From NCBI RefSeq assembly GCF_036850765.1, contig NC_089496.1, positions 100,774,267 through 100,838,266 of the forward strand: a DNA stretch of 64,000 nt. The letters run 5' to 3'. Shown here in pieces: positions 23,516 to 35,127 of this stretch. Numbering within the stretch: the stretch's first letter is position 1; each line of letters opens with the position of its first letter. Both the position numbers and the translations under genes were made by a program. The stretch comes from Saccopteryx bilineata. Its lineage: Eukaryota > Chordata > Mammalia > Chiroptera > Emballonuridae. The notes below the pieces were generated by a model, which saw only the letters and a program-made list of their open reading frames with translations, was not told the DNA's origin and did no database searches.

Positions 23516-25544
23516 TTCAACAGGGATATAACCCTGGGCTCCTTGGCACGGAAATAACAGAATGCATGATTCCTCTGAAGGTGAAATGAACATTATTAAT
23601 CAGCCCATCTCTTTTCATTTGTATTTTTCTTTTTCAGGCCTTCCTGAAAAAAGAAAAGCTTTCAGGTCTCCTCATGGGCTCGCCCCATTCACAGCTCACC
23701 TCTACCTTGCTGTCCCCTAAAACCTAGGAGTCAGGTGATCACGACAACACAAAGGACAGTGGTTATACACGTTCAACCACTGATCCCAGTTAAAGCGACC
23801 TTCTCAACTGTGCCTGCCTGGATCCAAGTGTGACACAATTTCAGGAAGCTCTGGCACGGACGTTCCAAGTGCAATCCACAGTAGGTCAGTCACTTTTGGC
23901 CCTAGATGCACTCACCAGCTGGAGGAGCAGCAGGAACCAGAATCCTGGGCCACATGGTGACTTCAGCCAATGGGCTCATGCAGCCATGCAAGGACAGCCT
24001 TAGAAGAGTCACAAATATGTAAACATCCAAGAAGAGGAACCTTTGCAAGGGACCCCGCAGAACTTAACGCTGCTTATACCACACCAAAGAGGTTCACGTA
24101 CAAGAGACAACAACTCCACCGTCACTTTAATGACGACTCTCATAAAAGCTCCATCACTTTGGGAAGACACTCCCATCCTTGTTTTTGCTTCCAAAGCCGT
24201 GACAGTCTAGAAGAATGGCTTAGAGAGAATAGGGACAAAGTGTGGAAATATTTCTGCACTAGACACGGTGATATTCCCACCGTTCCTTAGGTCCGGACAT
24301 CTCTTTGCAGCCTACCAAACAACGGACAGTTACACCAGAGCCTACAAATGATTGGCTGGTTTTGGAAGGTGTGCAATACATAACATGCCAGCTGGGGACC
24401 ATGGCAAATGATGTCTCTCAGCTGAGCCTGATAAGATTGACAAATTCGAGAAAATATTTTGAGACTGGAGACAGGGATGAAGGCATTTTACTGATCCAGG
24501 AGAGGGGAGAGCTCAAAACTGGGAATGTAGAAGCACAGAATGAGGCGTTTAAGTAACAACATCTAAAAATATCACAAAGAGGAATTCTTCTTTACAATTC
24601 TTGTATTAGTCTGAGAGCCCAAGTAGATCTTGCTTTTCCATTTAACTTTGTTGTTAAAACCACTATACCTTATTCAAGCTTACTTTTTAAAAAGGGGCGG
24701 GGCCTCGGCCTCTGATGGGCAGGAGGAGGCCAAGCTGCTCTGATTAGTTGCTGATTGGGCCCGACATGCTTTACTTTGCACAGAACAACATTTTAATTCA
24801 GTGAGTGTTTCAAAGCACAGCTCATCTGCTTCTCAAGAGAACGGGTAATTTGACAAGGAGGCTGGGAGAACTCCACATTCCTCAGCTGAAAGGTATAATG
24901 AACATATTGGTAGCACTCACCGGGTGAGACTTGAAATGGAGATTTTTTCTCCCGAGTCAAACACTAAAATGAGCTGGATTAGTCTCTGCCATCTAGGTAA
25001 TTCTCAAATGTCTCTACTTATCACATTGTTGCAAAATGATGAGGTAGAGCCACGTGTTACCAAAAACATCAACACTCTGAACTGGAAACTAAATTTCTTT
25101 CAGTTGGCAAAATGCCCCTAACTCCCAGGGCAAGAGTATGTTACGCTCTCCAGAGTAATAAAATAAGGAAGAAGCCTTTCTTCGGTCAAGGGCCAAGTCA
25201 AAAGCTATCAATACAAAAAAATCTTCTGATAACTAGGCATTTGGAAAGAAGACCCCCAATCCGTCCTAATGTAGAATGATAAACAAGCTGATCTGAGAAA
25301 GTAGCTTGCAACCAGGACCTTTAAGCTGGATCTAACGCAATTCGGAAACAGCAGACCCCGAGTTGGAAGGGACACTCAGGGCTAACACTTCCCAGCAGGG
25401 GGCAACTCAAGTCCTGCGTCCCCTGTGAGGGTCTCTTCCAAAGGGCAGTGGGGGCAGAATGGGAAAGGGAGCAGCAAACTGCTTTCATAAGGTCAGGGGC
25501 TGTGGCTTCCTTTAGTGTTCTGAGACTACATAAGGGTGCATTCA

Positions 25545-25948
25545 GCCCTGGCCGGTTGGCTCAGCGGTAGAGCGTCGGCCTAGCGTGCGGAGGACCCAGG
25601 TTCGATTCCCGGCCAGGGCACACAGGAGAAGCGCCCATTTGCTTCTCCACCCCTCCGCTGCGCCTTCCTCTCTGTCTCTCTCTTCCCCTCCCGCAGCCAG
25701 GGCTCCATTGGAGCAAAGATGGCCTGGGCGCTGGGGATGGCTCTGTGGCCTCTGCCCCAGGCGCTAGAGTGGCTCTGGTCGCAACATGGCGACGCCCAGG
25801 ATGGGCAGAGCATCCTCCCCTGGTGGGCAGAGCATCGCCCCATGGTGGGCGTGCCAGATGGATCCCGGTCGGGCGCATGCGGGGGTCTGTCTGTCTCTCC
25901 CTGTTTCCAGCTTCAGAAAAATGCAAAAAAAAAAAAAAAAAAAAAAAA
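25545..25948 (+). mobile_element. Long tRNA-type SINE, full length, young
   Basis: 404 bp from GCCCTGGCCGGTTGGCTCAG to poly-A, with a perfect 13-bp duplication AAGGGTGCATTCA (25,532-25,544 and 25,949-25,961). The head has a pol III A box (TGGCTCAGCGGTAGAGC) and a B box (GGTTCGATTCC). The body has two copies of the GGGCAGAGCATC unit. It lies in AFAP1L2 intron 1, opposite to the gene. Confidence 0.93.
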
Positions 25949-27343
25949 AAGGGTGCATTCATTCAGGCACAAAACTCACTGTGAAACCACCAGGTTAGAA
26001 GCCTGTGAGAGGCCCCAGGGAAAGTTCACAGAAAGAAACAGAAATCGGCCAACTAATTTAACCCTGGAACCCCAGCCTGCTTCTTCACTCCTGGCAAAGA
26101 CCCTTTCTTTACACGTGAAGCCCTGTCTAGAATTTAAGTCTTTTGCACTCACCTGTAACCAGGTGACTCAAACGAAAAAAAGAAGAAGAAGAAGAAAAAA
26201 AACCACTGGGAAAATCCAAAGACACGAAAGCCGGTCCCTCAAGTTTCCTTAATGCCAGTTTCCGAAAACAAAAACTACTGGGAGTGAGATTCCTTGGGAA
26301 TCTGAGCATTCGCCTTTCTTACTCTCTCCCAGGGGAAAATAAATATAGAAACAGTATTTCCTCTGTCAGGTTTGGCAGAGACGAGCCCAGGATAAAAAAG
26401 TGCAAGAGGCTTTCCCAAACGAAAGGGGGTAAAAGGCGCGTCCGCAACGTCCCGTTTGAGGGGCAGCTCTTTAAAATCTTTTTTCAAAAAGTCTGCAATC
26501 CGAAGCTTCTAGACTCCAACCCCGGGACTTCCCAGCACAGATGCGAGCGGGGCACCGGGCACAACTCGGGCGGGCCGGCCGGCCCATCAGGATCTGGCCA
26601 ACATGCCCGGGGCCAAATCCAAATTTTGCCCCATCTGCGCCCTGGGGTAATAAGCCCTCTGCCGGGCCGCCTCCACGCACTCCACCTGCCGGGGTTCCGT
26701 TCGGCCCCCAATTCTTGCACTCCTCCCCTCGTGGAGGTGGTAGAGAGAAGAGATAGGCTCGGAGAGAACCAGTTGCCGGAGCGGCAGGACGACAGGGGCG
26801 GCCTGACTTGGGTGGGAGAGGCTGCGAGCCCACGCCACCGCCGAAGCGCGCCCCAGCGCACGCTCTTTTCCTGGGGTCAGCAGTAAGACTTCCACCCCTG
26901 CTGGCGCCCGCGGAGAGGACTCAACAACTCGCCCCGTTGCCCCGAAGCCGCCCCTCACAGTTCCGACCTCCCTCTGGGCCTCCTCCGGCCCTGGCACCGG
27001 TCCCAGGCGGCGGGCATTGGGGGTGTGGGTCGCTAAGCGCACCCTCTCCTCCAACAGGTGAGAAGCTCCGTTACACCCACCCCAGCCCTCCGCACCTTGG
27101 GAAGATAAAAAAGCTCAGGTCACAGCCACCACCTAAGTAGCACTCACCCTGCCCGCGGGGCAGCGGTGGCCGGGTCTTCGGTCCTGATCTGGGCTGAGCG
27201 GGGACAGGCGGCTTTGCTCACCTGAGTCCTGGAGAGACGTGAGGCGCACGCGGTGACGCCCGCGCCATCCCTAGCTTTCCTTCTTGGCGTCGTGCCGGGC
27301 GGGAGAAAAGTGGGTGCACGCGGCGGGGAACCCGTGCCCTTAC

Positions 27344-27359
27344 CTTTGTATCGCTCCAT
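27344..27359 (-). CDS. AFAP1L2: AFAP1L2 (XB130) exon 1 coding part, MERYK
   Basis: On the minus strand ATG GAG CGA TAC AAA G is followed by GTAAGG, a consensus donor. The five residues MERYK and a split codon starting with G fit the known AFAP1L2 start MERYKALEQ. AFAP1L2 is a cytosolic adaptor with two PH domains and a coiled coil that links Src-family kinase and PI3K signalling to actin. The ATG lies in a large CpG island and the gene is on the same strand as ABLIM1, 23 kb from its 3' end, as in human. I searched by eye for exon 2 (ALEQLLTELDDFL...) down to position 1 and did not find it, so intron 1 should be longer than 27 kb. The start context is moderate (C at -3, G at +4). Confidence 0.8.
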
Positions 27360-27500
27360 CGGGGCCTCGGCGTGCGCTCCTCGCCGCTCGGCTCCGGCGC
27401 TGCGCTCTCCTCGCTCGGCTCCGCGTCGGGGTCGCCGCGCTGGCCCCTCCCCGTGATGTCACGCTCGCGGCGGGACCTTCTGATGCGGCTGCCGCGCCCG
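27360..27500 (-). promoter_or_regulatory. AFAP1L2: Putative AFAP1L2 5' UTR and core promoter
   Basis: GC-rich sequence directly upstream of the MERYK start, with no TATA box. A CRE-like TGACATCA (minus strand, 27,454-27,461) and a GGGGAGGGG Sp1-type box (27,443-27,451) lie about 90-105 bp from the ATG. The start site probably falls between the boxes and the ATG. Inferred from sequence alone. Confidence 0.5.
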
Positions 27501-28309
27501 GGGCCCTCGGATCCCGTCCCCGCCCGGCGTGCCGCCCCCGCTGGGGAACTCCACGACCGACCCGAGCAGACCTTCAGCGCGCAAATCCGTGCGCACCCGG
27601 GCTCGAACCCCGCCCCGCCGCCTGGCCGCGCCTTCACGTCTCGGCCCCTGGGGCGGCGGGAGGGAACTAGACCGGGACGTGCCCACACCCTGGGGGAGGC
27701 TCCTGGGAGGGGCCGTCTCCCGCGGGTGTACAAGAGCTGTTCTTCCGATTGCTTCGATGCCAACCCACTGCCCCGAAGAGGAGACAGAGTTCCGAGTCAG
27801 GGAGGCAGAGATGTGCTTAGAGCGCCGCCCGCTCGACCCCCGGGTCAGAGCGCTTTTGCCCTTGGCCTTTCTCCACGGGCGGCAGGGAGAAAAGAGTAGG
27901 GACAGAGGAGCACTGCCCCAGTCCTTTGGGAATTGTTGCAACCCCCTAGGGTTGCCGCCGCCTCACAGACACGAGGGCATGTGAAACGTCTACTTGCTGC
28001 CTTCTACCGGAGCGCAGGTTCCGCGGACGCCATCGTCCCAGACTCTCCTGGAAAGGCTAGCGTTTCTAGAGCCTCTTGGACAAGTCCAGGAACTCGGGGT
28101 TCTGGGCGGCACGCCCCGGGCCGCCCCGCGGGGTGGCATTCCGTCTCTAACTCCACCCCGCGCTGTTGCCACAAGCCCACATTCTGCCCATCTTTTGCCA
28201 TCTGCCCCTACAGTGTCTTAACATGCCCAAGTCCTCCCCATTTACCCCCCACTAAGAAAATCCAGGATTTCCTTTAAACTTTTGATTTTCACTTTAAAAA
28301 TCTCAACCA

Positions 28310-28527
28310 GCCTGACCTGTGGTGGCGCAGTGGATAATGCATCGACCTGGAAATGCTGAGGTCGCCGGTTCAAAACCCTGGGCTTGCCTGGTCAAGGCAC
28401 ATATGGGAGTTGATGCTTCCAGCTCCTCCCGCCTTCTCTCTCTCTCTCTCCCTCTCTCTCTCCTCTTTAAAAATGAATAAAGAAAAAAAGAAAAAAAAAG
28501 ATTTAAAAATAAATAAATAAAAAAAAT
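28310..28527 (+). mobile_element. Short tRNA-type SINE
   Basis: It starts GCCTGACCTGTGGTGGCGCA and has a CT tract and A-rich tail. A perfect 14-bp duplication AAAAATCTCAACCA flanks it (28,296-28,309 and 28,528-28,541). It sits just upstream of the CpG island. Confidence 0.9.
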
Positions 28528-28734
28528 AAAAATCTCAACCATAGTTTGTGCAAGAATCCTGGTTTTTCAACAAGTCTCCCCCAACTTCCTTGAAGGAACA
28601 CTTAAGAGAGATTTGTTGTTCTTAACTGCTGTTTTCCAAAAGCCATCTTAATTCTTCTTGGAACAGCAGATTTGGCTCTGCTGTTTGGAGACCTTTGCCC
28701 TGGCAGTCTTGGACATATTTTCCTTCCTTATATT

Positions 28735-28960
28735 AGCAGCTAACAAACCTGGCATGGCGCTGAGGGCTGTGCATTCAATGCCTTTAACTTTCTCAATAAT
28801 CCTGTGACGTGGAGATTATTATTACTTCTATCCCATGGTTGAAGGACCTGAGGTTTACCGAGGTTCAACAAGGTGCCCCAAATCACACGGCTGAAAAAGA
28901 ACAGAGTGGGCATTAAACCTAGGTCTGCTGCTTCCAAGACTTTCCTGGCATTCATAGCAA
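28735..28960 (+). mobile_element. MIR
   Basis: CAATAATCCTGTGACGTGGA, GTTCAACAAGGTGCCCCAAA and ATTAAACCTAGGTCTGCTGC match the MIR core and tail order. Confidence 0.7.
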
Positions 28961-31346
28961 GTGCCAGGCTGTCTGTTACCACCTGGTGGGGCATGCAATC
29001 AAGTGAGCAATGACAAAACAGCCGGGTAGGTGCCCTGGAATGACTAACACACCAGGGACTCTGGAAACCCAGTGGAGCACCCCGCACCAGCCTGGAGGAG
29101 CCCCGTAAGCCTACTAGGAGAGGTGACCGCTGAGCTGAGTCTTAAAAACTGAGTGAGGGCTAATGAGGTGACGGGTGGTGGCGTGAGTGCAGCCTTCTAG
29201 GCAGAAAGTACAGTGGGGTCAAAGGCCCGGAGGTGAACCATTTCAGGGTCAAGCACTTCTGTGTTGCCGGAGCCAACAGGAAGAAGCCAGCAGTGCAGGA
29301 GGTGAAGCTGGAGAGGTGGGCCCAGCCTGGCAGAAGGGCCCAGAACACCCAGGGGTGGGCGGCATTGAAAAGGGAGGTGCCTCAGGGCTGCTGCAGAGGC
29401 CGAGGGGAGGAGGAGGGCAGGAGGCAGGGGCAGAAGTCTCTGGGTGGTGGAAACCCAGATGGGGAAGAGAGAACTGAGGGCAGAAACACGCAGGAAGTTC
29501 CACGCCAAGGCTCCGTGCCTGAGCACTGAGTGAGGGACAAGGGCGCGTGGAGGTTGATGCTGCAGTTCCCAGCAGCGTGGGTGGCTGAGGGAGAGTACCA
29601 CCACCCATACCCCAGTCAGCTACCTGAGGCCCTGCTCGGTGCCAGGTGTCACCAGGTAGGGTTCACAGAGCATGAGCCAGGTGGACAAGGCCCTGCTCTC
29701 AGGGGACTGCTCTCTGGTGAGGTTGTGGGGACCACAACAGGGAAAGAGGTGTACATCCCTGAGTTGGACACAGAAGTGGCTGGGATGCAGGGGGGTGAAA
29801 GTGAACGGCCCTGGGCACCACCAGGGCGTTAGAGCCCAGGCCTGAGCCCTCAAACTCCTCCACGTACGTTATTTCACTTAGCTCTCTCTGCTGCTCTTCC
29901 AGCGGGCTGGCTGGTGAGAGGTCAGGAAATAGAAGTCCCGGCTGTGGGACGAGGGCTTTTACCTGGGACCCAGAGGGCAGGGGAGAGTGGTGAGTGGGCC
30001 TCGCGCAAGCGGGAACTGTGGAACCGGGTCAGCACAAAGCGAGTCTTGCCTCTGTTTTCTTTCCCTCTGTTCTTCTCCCTCCCTCTCCTCATCTTGCAAG
30101 TGGGCCCTGCATGGCACCCACCTTCCAATCTAGTGTCCCCATGATTACTATCAGTGGATCTCCAGTTTCCTTGCAAATTCTCAGAATCTGACTGGGCAGC
30201 TTGCCATTCTGAACCTAGCCTCATCTGGTGGCTGGCTGGTGGCTCTTGGCTCTTGGCCAGACTCCAGCTCCAGCAGCCGGCAGGGGCCAGCAGGGGCCGG
30301 CAGGGGCCAGCAGGGGCCAGCAGGGTGAGGGTGCCGGTAGGTCCAGCCACATTCAGCTGAGACTTTGTTTGAGCCGACCTTTCCAGACAGGGTGAGGGCA
30401 GGGCTGGCTCTCACTGAGGTCTGAGGTCACTAACACAAAAGGTAGGGATTAGACTATCTTCATCCAAGTAATCTCTCTTCCAGAACTGGGACTCAAAATC
30501 CAGGTTTCCTGGTTCCAAATCCTGTGCTTTGTCACCCCCCTCAGCTCCAGCTTTCCCCGGGCTCTAACTGGACAGGGCTGCGCCCCAGAAAGAACTCTGG
30601 TGGCTATTTCTGTAAGCACTTCTGCAACTGCGCCCCTCTCTGCAGGGCGGGGCAGCTCATCTCTCTATCATGCCTGTCCTTCTTCCATTTCTCCCACTGC
30701 CTCCAGCCCTTCAATTACTTCTTCCAAATCCTCTAGTTTATTGATGGAGACTTGGCAAATCCCAGAGCCTCTAGACAAATGCAAAAATCAATCAGGAATG
30801 TATGCAGAGTGAATTTAAAATGGGATTACAAATGAAACCAAAATGTGATTTACAACCACGAAGAGGGATCCTTGGCCTCTAGAAAGCTCAGCACTGCCTT
30901 CCACACCCGTTTCCCAAACCTGGGTGCTGGCTAATCCTGTGTCTTTAATTGCTTTGCAACTTCTGCAAAGGGGCCACTCACACTCAAATTGTAATCCATT
31001 GAGTGTCTGACCTCTGGCCTGAGATGATCTGGTTCTTAGCTCATTCTCAACCTTCTGAGTGCTGAGAGCTGACCCCAACCCGAACCCGCAGACCCGGAAA
31101 TGGGCCGTTCTTCTGCAGACAGCTCTGAAACCAAACTAAGCACCCCCACCCTGTGGTCTAGGTGTTCCCACCAAGCTCAGTGGGGGTAGTGGTGCATCAG
31201 GCCCTCTGGGTGTGTAGGTGAAGGTGTCAGGACCCAGAACAGTTTTAAAAACATTCTTGGCCAGAGTTTCCTCAACCACAAGGGGGCTTCTCCAGCTGAC
31301 ACCATGAGGAGGGGATGCCCACTGAAAAGCAGTTGCTTTACAAACT
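28961..31346. other. Intergenic, upstream of AFAP1L2
   Basis: Contains diverged MIR/L2-age sequence near 29.1-29.3 and 30.44-30.54 kb and the 10-bp minisatellite. Open frames at 29.2-29.8 kb have no known signature. Confidence 0.35.
30277..30326 (+). repeat. 10-bp minisatellite, 5 units
   Basis: Unit CCRGCAGGGG repeats five times with R alternating G/A and one end substitution. Confidence 0.9.
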
Positions 31347-31349
31347 TTA

Positions 31350-31898
31350 CAAATATTGATTGACTTACGACCTATTCAACTTACGACCATTCGACTTTAC
31401 GACCACAATTGCTAGCCATGACTGCTTCACGTCTGGCAGCGCAAGCGTTGCCCAGCTGGGCGTACGACAGTGCGGACCAGCTTCCGGCAGCACTACCATC
31501 TCCACGTGCACCATTTCAACTGTTATCCCAGACTCGGTACAGCAATTTGTGTTTTGTGTCTTGGATATGTTTCATCAAACCCCTCCCAAGATGTCTACCA
31601 AGAGGAAATTGTCTTTGCAAATACAATATTAAACAGGTTGTACTGGTAATGCAGTGTTTTACTTAAACCTGACGAATGTAAAAATAAGAAACAAAATGGT
31701 GTAGAGATGATACAAATGGCATAAAATGAACAGAAAATTATGATATATAACAATAATGAAAGAAAATTATGATAAAAAATGACTTAAAGATTTTTATAAC
31801 ATTATTTCACAGGACTGTACATATAGCCTACTCAACTTACGACCAAATCGTGTATGACCGGTCTGTCGGAACCAATCATGGTCATAAGTCAAGCACTA
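31350..31898 (+). mobile_element. Tigger/pogo-like MITE (tentative)
   Basis: The ends are inverted copies of a motif reading about TTGACTTACGACC (repeated as CAACTTACGACC), and the element is about 550 bp. Inside, at about 31,591, a short frame starts MSTKRKLSLQ, which resembles the first residues of Tigger/pogo transposases, then stops. Family placement is inferred. Exact ends are uncertain by a few bases. Confidence 0.55.
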
Positions 31899-31899
31899 G

Positions 31900-32000
31900 C
31901 TGTATCCTGTTTAATTCTCACAATGATCCAAGCAGCAGATAGTCTTTTCCCTCTTTTACACACGGGGAGACTTTACATAACTTGCCTGAGGTCACGGCGG
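31900..32000 (+). mobile_element. MIR fragment
   Basis: TAATTCTCACAATGATCCAA and ACATAACTTGCCTGAGGTCA are MIR core motifs. It directly follows the Tigger-like MITE, which probably inserted into it. Confidence 0.6.
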
Positions 32001-32155
32001 TGCAGGCTCCACCATTTGAGGGGCACCTCTGGGCTGATTTCCCATCCAGGCTCTGTTTTGTAACCATGTTTCGTCAAAACCCATCCCGGCAACTATCCCT
32101 GACTTCATCTCCACTCAGTCAGTGGCCGGCTCCGGAGCCACGTCCTCTGAGCTCT

Positions 32156-32379
32156 GAGGACGGCCCCTGCCCCATCACCCACCACTTCCTCCGCCACCTG
32201 GTTCACTCTGGGTCCCTGGGCCGTATGCTGTCCATACACCTCTGTGTTGTACGGCAGTAACCCCTCAGAGGACAGCCCCTGCCCCATCACCCACCACTTC
32301 CTCCGCCACCTGGTCCTACTCTGGGTCCCTGGGCCGTATGCTGTCCATACACCTCTGTGTTGTACGGCGGTGACCCTCT
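32156..32379. repeat. Tandem duplication, 112-bp unit x 2
   Basis: Units 32,156-32,267 and 32,268-32,379 are near identical (both contain TGCCCCATCACCCACCACTT and GGGCCGTATGCTGTCCATAC), with a few substitutions and a one-base shift near GGTTCACT/GGTCCTACT. Confidence 0.92.
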
Positions 32380-32473
32380 GTCCCAGCATGGGGTAGGGAC
32401 TCCATCATGCCTGTTGCATGAACAGGTGAATGACTTTTTCATTTTCTTTCTCTCTTGGGGTTTTTATGAAAGG

Positions 32474-32474
<1 letters not shown>

Positions 32475-32513
<39 letters not shown>
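32475..32513. repeat. (CA)n microsatellite
   Basis: About 19 CA units, the longest pure dinucleotide run in the window. Confidence 0.95.
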
Positions 32514-32515
<2 letters not shown>

Positions 32516-32639
32516 GTCTTTGTTTGTTCAGTCTGATGAGATAGATAACCACTGAAGGACCCACACGGTCAGGTTGGGTGTGCAGTGGGCTGAAACAGGA
32601 GGAAGCTGGCATCTGAACCACGCCTTGAGGGAATGAATT

Positions 32640-33330
32640 AGTTCTTTTTTCATTGTGCTAAAATATACATAACAAGAATAGCTCACGGTTGATTGTGTAA
32701 GTGTACCGTTCAGTCGTGCTAAGCACGTTCACATCATTAGGCAACCATCACCGCCATCGGTCTCCCAGACAGAAACTCCGCACCCTTTACGTAATAAATC
32801 CCCATTCTCCCCTCCTCCGAGCCCCTAGCAACTACTTTGTTTCTATGGATCTGATGACTCCAGGTACCTCAGATAAGTGGAATCATACAATATTCGTCCT
32901 TTGTGTCTGACTTACTTTACTTAGCGTGAATGTCTTGGAGTTCACCCACGTTGCTGCATGTAGCGAAATCCCATCCCTTTTTAGGCTGCTAATATTCCAT
33001 TGTACATGTACACCACATTCCCTGTATCCAGTTATCTGTCAATGGATGTTTGGGTTGTTCCCATATTTTGGCTGTTGTGAATAATGCTGTTATCAGCATT
33101 GATAGAACTATCTGTCCAAGCTCCTGCTTTCAATTCTTTTAGGTGTATGCCAAGGAGGGTAATTGCTGACTCATAGGGTAATTCTGTTTGACCTTCTGAG
33201 GAACCGCCAGAGATGGTCTCCACAGCGGCTGCACTATCTTACAGTCCCACCAGCAATGCGGCAAGTTTCTGATTCCTCCATGTTCTCACCAACACTGGTT
33301 ATTTTCTTTTAAAAAATTATACCCATCCCA
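32640..33330 (-). mobile_element. L1 fragment, antisense, old
   Basis: GGAATCATACAATATTCGTC, CTAATATTCCATTGTACATG and AGTCCCACCAGCAATGC are antisense landmarks of L1 ORF2 and its 3' end. Diverged. Confidence 0.75.
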
Positions 33331-33410
33331 GTGGATTTTCTTCCTTTTTTATGACTCTGAAGTCAATGTGGCATAAAGTTGACACTTCTTAAATCTGAGT
33401 GGTTGGTACG

Positions 33411-33738
33411 TGTTTTTTTTTTGGTTTTTTTTACAGGGATGGGGGGGATAGATAGGGACAGACAGACAGGAACAGAGAGAGATGAGAAGCATCAATCATC
33501 AGTTTTCCATTAGGACACCTTAGTTGTTCATTGATTGCTCTCTCATATGTGCCTTGACCACGGGCCTTCAGCAGACCGAGTAACTCCTTGCTCGAGCCAG
33601 CGACCTTGAGTCCAAGCTGGTGAGCTTTTGCTCAAACCAGATGAGCCCACGCTCAAGCTGGCGACCTTGGGGTCTCGAACCTGGGTCCTTCCGCATCCCA
33701 GTCTGATGCTCTATCCACTGCGCCACTGCCTGGTCAGG
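33411..33738 (-). mobile_element. Medium tRNA-type SINE
   Basis: The complement starts GCCTGACCAGGCAGTGGCGC. Poly-T and GATAGGGACAGACAGACAGG on this strand mark its tail. I could not define the target duplication. Confidence 0.85.
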
Positions 33739-33950
33739 CTGTGATTGTTTGTTATATCATGCAGTGAGGACCCCTGGTTGGGGTTCAATCCTCTTCATTT
33801 TACATTTGAGGAATCTGAGACCCGGAATCTCAAGATTGGAAGTGTTCATTCAATACCCAAGTAATAAGCCTTTCAGCCAGCTGTTGGAAATACTCCAGAA
33901 TTTTAAACCTATGAATATTTGGCTTAATGAAAGAAAGTCAGGGCTGAGAG

Positions 33951-34085
33951 CAGGGGAGAGGAGATGAGGGAGGAGATGGGGAGGAGACAAGGGAGGGGTG
34001 ACAGGGAAGGGGAGAAGATGGGGAGGGGATGGGGAGAAGATGGGGAGGGCATGGGGGAGAAAATGGGGGAGGAGAGTGAGGAGGC
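33951..34085 (+). repeat. GA-rich low-complexity tract
   Basis: Purine-rich, built on GGGGAGGAGAC and GAAGATGGGGAGG motifs, with T interruptions. Confidence 0.85.
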
Positions 34086-34777
34086 TACAGAAGGGGAGTC
34101 CCTGGGCACCCCTCTGAGTTGGGCTCTGTATCAGGGTCTACAGAAGGTGACAACAGGGAAAAGGAACATTGACATCATTCTCTGGACATGCTGATGCCCT
34201 TACCGGCACATGTCCCCAGGCACAGAAGGATGTGGAGGGTTACAGGCCTATAAACTGGGCTGGATAAGGTTGTTTTCAGCTGCAACTCTAGGAAATGTTC
34301 AGCTTAGCAAATCAGTCTCGGTCTATATTCCTATGAGGACTTAGTTTATGTAAAGGGGCTATTTATTTTTATGAAGTTCCTTTAAATACTCCTACAAGGT
34401 AGAGAAAATGAAAGGTGACTCTCTACAGACCTATATAATTGAAGATCAAAGAGTCAAGAACGTCAGTTTCGGAAGTACTGGACACAGGACCCCTCACTGC
34501 ATGCAGAGAGCTCCGGGATTCCAAGACCGGGCATGCTTGCCCGCGTCATGTTGTGGGTCAAGGGCTCAAGGCCGAGAGCCCAAGCTTCCTTTGGGCCTCC
34601 TTTCTGTGGCCTGAGTGTCCTGGACCTGCCTGGTCCCTAGAACCATAGATGGGCAGGGCTGCGGGGTTCCCTAACTTTGTGTACAAAGGTTACACTCTTT
34701 CTCAAAGCTCTGCTGTGCTCGCTGGGTCGCCACCCCCTCTCTCTCTTCTGCTCTGGGAAAGCACACCAGATGCTTTT

Positions 34778-35110
34778 TTTTTTTTTTTTTTTTTACAAGG
34801 ACAGAGAGAGAGTCAGAGAGAGGGATAGATAGGGACAGACAGACAGGAACGGAGATGAGAAGCATCAATCATCAGTTTTTTGTTGCGACACCTTAGTTGT
34901 TCATTGATTGCTTTCTCATATGTGCCTTGACCATGGGCCTTCAGCAGACGGAGTAACCCCTTGCTCGAGCCAGTGACCTTGGGTCCAAGCTGGTGAGCTT
35001 TTTGCTCAAGCCAGATGAGCCCGTGCTCAAGCTGGTGACCTCGGGGTCTCGAACCTGGGTCCTCCGCATCCCAGTCCAATGCTCTATCCACGGCGCCACC
35101 ACCTGGTCAG
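34778..35110 (-). mobile_element. Medium tRNA-type SINE
   Basis: Same family as 33,411-33,738. The flanks GCACACCAGATGCTTTT (34,761-34,777) and GCGCACCGGATGCTTTT (35,111-35,127) differ at two of 17 bases. Confidence 0.88.
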
Positions 35111-35127
35111 GCGCACCGGATGCTTTT

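Larger units (their letters stand above)
20084..25531. other. AFAP1L2 intron 1, long stretch with few young repeats
   Basis: Holds a MIR (21.3 kb), an L2/MIR-age repeat at about 21.93-22.1 kb and a MER5A-like element (23.3 kb). At 24,693-24,760 a GC box (GGGGCGGGGCC) stands near CTGATTGGG, a CCAAT-type motif, isolated in A+T-rich DNA. No exon recognised. Confidence 0.4.
26500..28200. promoter_or_regulatory. CpG island over AFAP1L2 exon 1
   Basis: About 1.7 kb dense in CG dinucleotides and G+C, in contrast to the CpG-poor flanks. It covers exon 1 and extends about 0.8 kb on each side. The long open frames across it on both strands are a by-product of high G+C and show no family resemblance. 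Confidence 0.85.

Noticed and set aside
25545..25620. tRNA gene (A and B boxes and a tRNA-like fold)
   Set aside because: It is the head of a 404-bp SINE with poly-A and a target duplication, and the same head recurs at several sites.
1..27343. AFAP1L2 exon 2 within the window
   Set aside because: I looked for the codons of ALEQLLTELDDFLKILDQEN and for KKSCLAELL on the minus strand and found no match.
26284..27984. Several 110-200-codon frames in the CpG island
   Set aside because: They overlap each other on both strands in G+C-rich DNA and lack splice context or known domains. Only MERYK with its donor is supported.
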